A stretch of DNA of 64,000 bases from positions 78,320,720 through 78,384,719 of the forward strand of contig NC_065921.1 in the NCBI RefSeq assembly GCF_024586455.1, in the 5' to 3' direction. The notes under the pieces were generated by a model, which saw only the letters and a program-made list of their open reading frames with translations, did no database searches and had not been told where the DNA came from. The DNA is from Bactrocera neohumeralis. Its lineage: Eukaryota > Arthropoda > Insecta > Diptera > Tephritidae. Shown in pieces: positions 58,860-64,000 of the stretch; within the stretch, counting starts at the first letter, position 1; every line of letters begins with the position of its first letter. The translations under genes were made by a program, and so were the position numbers.

Positions 58860-59850
58860 TTCGGGATCCCGAAGTTTTAAATTGTTATTATATGAAAAGT
58901 TTTTTTAATATGAACAATTTTTTAAGTAAAGTTTCTTAACCGAGGTAATTTTTTTACTTCTTGATTTTTTTTTAATTTTCGGGATCCCGAAATTTCGGGT
59001 TATCATTACTTTGATACATTTTCTTAAACAGAATTTTTTAATTGAAGATAATTCTTTGTTTTTGTTCCTTTTTAAATGTTTCGGGATACCGAAATTTCGG
59101 GATTAAGCGGAGGCTTTGTGATTTAATGCTATAAAACATTCACGGCTTAGTTGAACAATTTTTTTGAATTCAACCTTCTTAACCGGGACCATCTTTTTAT
59201 TTTCTGAGGTTTTTTTATACATATTTTCGGGATCCCGAAATTTCGGCTTGTCATTATTTGAATACATTTTGAAGCAAAACGTTTTGAAAGATTTTCTTTC
59301 TTTGTTTTTGTTCCTTCGTAAATTTTTCGGTATCTCGAAATTTCGGCATTAAGCGTGGGCTTTGTGATTTAATGCTATAAAACTAGTATAGCTGTAAAAC
59401 ATACACCGCTTAGTTGCTGTTAGATCACATGCTTGACATTAAAAATTTTTATTTCTTGTTACCGAATACAGTATTAGTCGCTGAAAGAAGGCTGCCCTGT
59501 CTGCTTAGTTATGTAAATCTGTGACAGAAAATATATTTATATATGTTTAAATTTTATTTTATTTTGAATCATACATTTATTATTTTTTCTACTTTTTAAA
59601 ACATGTCAAACATTTTCGGGATCCCGAAATTTCGGGATTAACGAATCAACTCGCATTTAATGCTTTAATATAAACACGTATAGTGGCTGCAACTTCTGCC
59701 ACTTTATTTTTACATAGCAAACATTTTCGGGATCCCGAAATTTCGGGATTAACTTGTTGATTCGGGATTTAGTGCTTTAATACTAATAGGTAGCTGCGTT
59801 CTAACACTTTATTTTTACATACAAAACATATTCGGGATCCCGAAATTTCC
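58860..59850. repeat. Array of eight palindrome-centred repeats (TTCGGGATCCCGAA)
   Basis: The 14-base palindrome is perfect at 58860, 58978, 59226, 59615, 59726 and 59831, and has one or two changes at 59080 (GGATACC) and 59326 (GGTATCTC). Most are followed directly by 'atttcgg'. Spacing is 100-146 bases, apart from one gap of 289. Units share 'gatt.a.tgctttaata.a', 'ctttatttttacata' and 'aaca.tttt' around the palindrome. No ORF lies inside. Confidence 0.93.
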
Positions 59851-61499
59851 GGATTTAGTGCTTTAATACATACACATTACGGGAGCTGCTAGTTCTCACG
59901 CTTGCCTTTAACATTTCCCAACATTTTTCTTTCCTCCGTACCATAAAAAAATCAGGATTAGTCGCTGACCACAGCTTTTCGGAAAGCATCTCACACAAAT
60001 AGATGTGCAGATATAAGCATATGTACGTGTATGTATGTACGTACATATATATTTTACCCATCCTACACTCATTCTGAATGGAAATTAATCGCGAAAAATG
60101 CGAGAAAAAATTTTTCTGCTGGTCGCCCACGCCGAAAAAAGGGTACAAAATGTAAATTAGTCAGTGAGAGTGTTCCTAATCCTTTTCGCCTTCACTTTCT
60201 GTCATTCAAATTAGTAGATTCTCGCACAAAGTGAGTGAAAAGTGCGTTGTATATGTGTGTGTCTGTGTGCGCTACGCTGTGATTTACGATGCTGCTAAGC
60301 GGTGCGTGTAAACCACTTGAATCTGTTTTAGCCAACTTTCAGGCGAAGCACGCAAAAAGAATATGTTAAAAATATTTTTTGATTTTGTGCAAAACAAATT
60401 TGGTCACTTTAAAATCGTTCTTGCGGTTAAAACTTCCACATTAGCCTGCGCGGATTTACATTTATTCATGACGGCGCTTAAGCGTGCACTTCCTGTCGGC
60501 TGACGGCGGGCTCAGTGGTATTGCCAACCACACCATGTGGTCCATGGCCAAATGCGTTGCCACGTTTGACAGGCGTTGCAATAAAATTATAAAATTAGTG
60601 GAAAATTATAACGAAAATTCTATTGGAAAAGGTGTGCACCATTTCCTCATTCCACTTAACTGTATTAATAACCATTGGTTATTCGCTGTTAGCGCTTGAA
60701 AATTAGTTGGACGTGACATTCAAATTAGCTGTTAATGGTTGATCATCGCAGTGTATGCGAGGGCAATTTTTTGTAAATTTGTAAGTTCAGGAACAGTGAA
60801 TAGATTTCTTGCCAAATGGAAATTCGAGTTTCATTTTTTGGGTTGCCTCCCTTTTTAGCGGTATAATCAGATCAAAAAAGTCATCTAGTCAAAGACCCAG
60901 AGCTTAAAAAACGCTCTTTCCTCATACAATCGCTTATACGTAACCGCAACAAACCCGTTTTTCAGTACTCCTCGGGGAAATAAGACTTCGGGAGTACTGC
61001 TGTTACCATGCTACCAAAGTATTAAAAAAGTATTACGACCACGGACCAAGAACCGTGTAACTAATCCTTACCAGTTCTTGTTTTCATTCCAAGTGTCCAG
61101 AAGAAGTGACTTCATGTCATCGGTCTGAGAATTATTTATTGATCTAACCAAAGAACTCCAGAGAATATATGCCGTGGAGGGCGCTCGAGAAAGATTAGAC
61201 TTACTAAGAAGCTTGAACGTATCCAAGGAGGCGCTCTCATATATATATTCGATGCACTGAGGACTGCACTGCTATATACATACATAGTATATAGCATCCG
61301 TGGACATTGCTGGCTGGTCTAATTCTGTGAAGTGAGTTCTAAGGCTCAGGGAAGCTGTACATACATATATACATATTTTTTCCGCCTTCAACTGCATTTC
61401 TGAAAACTTGGATCACTTCCGATATACTTCGTCACAAAGGCTACTCGTGACGGTTTTTTATCTGCTCACATACCGACGAGCGATATGTGGATGAGCAGG
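59851..61499. other. Intergenic, no confident gene
   Basis: Mixed composition with GTAT microsatellite at 60020-60045. The ORFs at 60031-60234 and 60484-60699 are not recognisable. From about 61180 the sequence may already belong to the LINE that follows. Confidence 0.45.
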
Positions 61500-62330
61500 A
61501 GTTTTAGAGAAGAGGCTTTTTATGGATGGATTGAATCTAAGCGGGAAGTTTGCAGGGGTAAATTTCTGTAAAGATCTTTGCGTCAATATTAGCTGTAGGC
61601 TGCCGGACCACAGTAGTGTTTTTCAGGCAGAAGTAAGGGTAGATGTGCACTTCGTAGACTGTCTTTATTTCAGGGAGAGGAACATTCATTCCGACAGAAA
61701 AGCAGCAAAACTTACGCTGAGTTCGCTAACTGTGACCTCAAAGCTAGTCAGGGAGTGTTTGTACTCCATAATCAGACTTGTTTGGGTGCCTGCTCAAAGA
61801 GATATCGCTGGCTATTGCAAAACCGACAGGTTCACATCTGAAAGATACCAAGTCAAATCTCCATTGGCATCTTGCGTTCTCGCACTGAACCTACGGACCT
61901 CGCGTGCAGTTAGAAGTCGCTGCTCGACAACCCGCCCCTATGTGACTGCAAGATTCTTTTGGTCTAGAGTAAGAACAGAGGAGATCTTCTGAACTACTTT
62001 CCTTTAGCAAATTTCGTTTTGCAGCAATCTTAAGGGTTATTACTCGACACAAGTTGTCAAAGTTGCATGGAGGAGAGTGAGGTGGAAACATTCAGTTACT
62101 TATTCCTCCACTGTCCGGCTTTTTCAAGACTCAAAGGACTTTTTCGATTTAAATTTATCTATTATATAGGAGTTTTAGGCGTTCTAAGATGCTCAGGAGA
62201 GACCCCTTTTAAGATCGACCTCATATCTTATACTAACTTATACTGTATAAAAACTTTGATAAACCATGAGACTCAGAGCACAATCTTATATGCACAACCA
62301 GAACTACTTATACTGAGGAGCTTATGATTC
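61500..62330 (+). mobile_element. LINE fragment: RNase H domain and C-terminal Cys motif
   Basis: 'NISCRLPDHSSVFQAEV' (about 61590-61635) is the first conserved RNase H block of Jockey/I-type LINEs with the catalytic Glu in 'FQAE'. 'NIHSDRKAAKLTLSSLT' (about 61684-61730) carries the third acidic site and 'LVWVPAQRDIAGYCKTDR' (about 61780-61832) the last block. Near 62060 'CQSCMEESEVETFSYLFLHC' is the C-terminal Cys motif. Frameshifts and missing spacing show it is inactive. Confidence 0.82.
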
Positions 62331-63099
62331 GACATCCTTTGTATTAGCTCTCAATTTAGAGCTTTTCCAATGGTTTATTTCTTCTTGTTAGTTAGACTAG
62401 GGTGCTCGAATCTCTGCTCCTTTTTATGGTCCAGAGTGTTCGAAGTAATACCTCGTTCGAATCTCTCCTCCATTTTCGGATCCAGAGTGTTCGAAATATT
62501 ATCTGGTTAGTCAATCACATAAACTGAGTGTTAATTGGTACTGCTTCTACTCTATTGATTTATTTACTGCCATAGCTTGAAAAACTAACCTAACAAATAA
62601 TTTTTATCTTTCTTTTTTTATTTCTCAAACACTGTATATACAAATTTGCGTATATGTGTGTATGTATGTACGCGAAAGCACGCCATTTTGTTCACTTGCA
62701 CCTGTAGGTCACGTCGCCTCATTAATATTCAAACTGCAGAACTCGGCGTACGCTTCACTCGCTGTATTTCCGCTACAAATACAAAATTAATTTTATACAG
62801 CTCGTGGGGAGTATTTTTTTTTTTTTTTTGAAAGTAAGTCTCAATACGGATATTACGTAATATTTACATATCTCCGATAAAAGCAACAATTTGATTTAAT
62901 TGAAATGCAGCGGCCATTATATTGATGCCATCTGTAGCATTATAGACTGGATGCTGCCTTTGGTCGATTAGGTCGTTTTGTGGATGGAGCAAGGCACTAC
63001 TATATTATGAGTATTTTCCTATGAAATCTTATATGAAAAATTTTCCAAAAAATTTGGAACCAACTTGTGTTCTAGTTATTAGAGTTGGCAAATAATATA
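62331..63099. other. Intergenic, nothing recognised
   Basis: Two similar sentences 'cgaatctct.ctcc.tttt.ggtccagagtgttcgaa.ta' at about 62408 and 62457 form a small tandem duplication. Otherwise AT-rich. Confidence 0.5.
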
Positions 63100-63690
63100 A
63101 CGGGTGATCCAAGTTGAGGTTTTTTTTTTTGACAGATCACGCGTGAGTCATGTTATTTTTGTTTACCAATCTTAAGCAGTCATTATTGTATAATATTCGA
63201 CCGAATAGAACACGTTCAACATGCAGTGTAGAAAATATAGCAGTCGTAGCTGAGAGCGTACCCGGAGACCGTGGAGAGTCGATTCGGCGCCGTTCGCAGC
63301 AACTGACCCATGGAACGATTTGGCGCATTTTACATCGAGATCTCAAGTTGAAAGCGAAGCAAATACAGCTTGTGCAAGAACTGATGCCGCTCGACCTTCC
63401 CAAGCGATATTGCTCCGGCCTTGGAGGACGGCATCATGCTTGTCGAACGAGTCATCGAAAATTGGACTCCACATATGGACCATCTGAATCGTAGCCGCGG
63501 TCAACATTTGTAAGAGATAATCTTCAAAAAATGCCAAAGAATGTTTTTTCGAATGATAGTAAACATTCCCCATTACATTTGAAGCTTCTGTGTTTTTCTT
63601 TAAAAAAGTAGGGAACTTCTTTATTAGGATCTCTGATCTGCCTTCCTTGTCGTATTTGCGCCATCTATTGAAAAAAGCAAGCGCAGTACT
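63100..63690 (+). mobile_element. Internally deleted Tc1/mariner-type element
   Basis: The left part encodes 'VAESVPGDRGESIRRRSQQL', 'WRILHRDLKLKAKQIQLVQE' and 'MPLDLPKR' (63240-63405), the N-terminal DNA-binding region of an insect mariner-type transposase. It runs directly into 'ALEDGIMLVERVIENWTPHM' and 'DHLNRSRGQHL' (about 63420-63510), the C-terminus of the same protein. The whole DDE catalytic core is absent. The left end 'gggtgatccaagttgagg' near 63102 is probably the terminal repeat. Same family as 33.6-34.16 kb. Confidence 0.75.
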
Positions 63691-63789
63691 CGTATCCAAT
63701 ATCGAACTATCTTATTTTCTTCGATGCATATTTCAACCCAATTTTCGAAAGAACAAGAAAAAGTTACAACAAAACAATGGTTTACTGAA

Positions 63790-64000
63790 ATCTCCTACAG
63801 AAAATTATGGGAGCGGGTAAACCGCGACTCGCGCAAAGTCACAGGAGCATGCGATTACACATCTACACAGGGCGATCAAAAATGGTTAATGGAGTGGGCG
63901 CCGGAATCTATTGTTCCGAACTAGATCTCAAGCGACCCTTCAAGCTACCGAAATACTGCAGTATGTTCCAGGTGGAAGTTTTTCCGTCCAGGAAAGCGGC
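63790..64000 (+). mobile_element. LINE RNase H fragment running off the window end
   Basis: In the frame starting near 63866, 'TGRSKMVNGVGAGIYCSELD' and 'PFKLPKYCSMFQVEV' match the start of the RNase H domain of Jockey/I-type LINEs (TDGSK...G.G.YC..L...F.LP.YCS.FQ.EV). The first catalytic Asp ('TDGS') reads Gly here. It is cut by the window edge. Confidence 0.75.

Noticed and set aside
60484..60699. 71-codon ORF with Asn/His-rich end
   Set aside because: No start context, exon partner or known motif.

Overview
The window is AT-rich, intron- and repeat-heavy eukaryotic DNA that reads as a higher fly (schizophoran Diptera). A tephritid-like fruit fly is my inference from the extreme AT content and repeat style, not something shown directly. 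The support for a fly is a centrosomin gene, a hiiragi-type poly(A) polymerase gene and the fly-specific miR-309 microRNA cluster in one window.

Layout. (1) 1-1.8 kb: a dead LINE reverse-transcriptase fragment lies just upstream of (2) the 3' part of centrosomin (cnn, + strand, three exons, 1873-5721), whose penultimate intron carries a tandem repeat of about 150 bp. (3) 5.7-14.1 kb: cnn 3' UTR and gene-free, very AT-rich DNA with a second array of the same repeat. (4) 14.1-16.3 kb (- strand): a six-exon UBAC1/KPC2-type gene, divergent from (5) the poly(A) polymerase gene hrg (+ strand, 5' UTR from about 17.2 kb, CDS 18837-23864). The hrg stop is TGA followed by C, and the same frame stays open for 253 more codons up to a good splice donor, so this is a strong stop-codon readthrough candidate. 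(6) 24.6-41.2 kb: a gene desert holding possible hrg 3' UTR exons, a TIR element, dispersed and tandem repeats and a decayed mariner-type transposon.

(7) 41.3-44.35 kb: the miR-309 cluster, which I recognise from mature sequences and hairpins. The order is miR-309, miR-3-like, miR-286, miR-4, miR-5, miR-6, then a second set miR-309, miR-4, miR-5, miR-6. A TATA box with CAGGTAA just upstream looks like the pri-miRNA promoter. In Drosophila this cluster is switched on at zygotic genome activation and clears maternal mRNAs.

(8) 47.2-55.6 kb: a tandem triplet of paralogous genes with the same four-exon structure and intron phases. They encode proteins with weak SHIPPO/pitchfork-like motifs followed by a C-x2-C-x18-C-x2-C putative zinc ribbon. 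I read them as ciliary or sperm-tail proteins, with moderate certainty. They are separated by degenerate tandem arrays. (9) 55.9-64 kb: transposon graveyard (RTE-like RT, mariner, two LINE RNase H fragments, a mariner-type deletion derivative) plus a striking array built around the palindrome TTCGGGATCCCGAA. I saw no tRNA, rRNA or CRISPR array.
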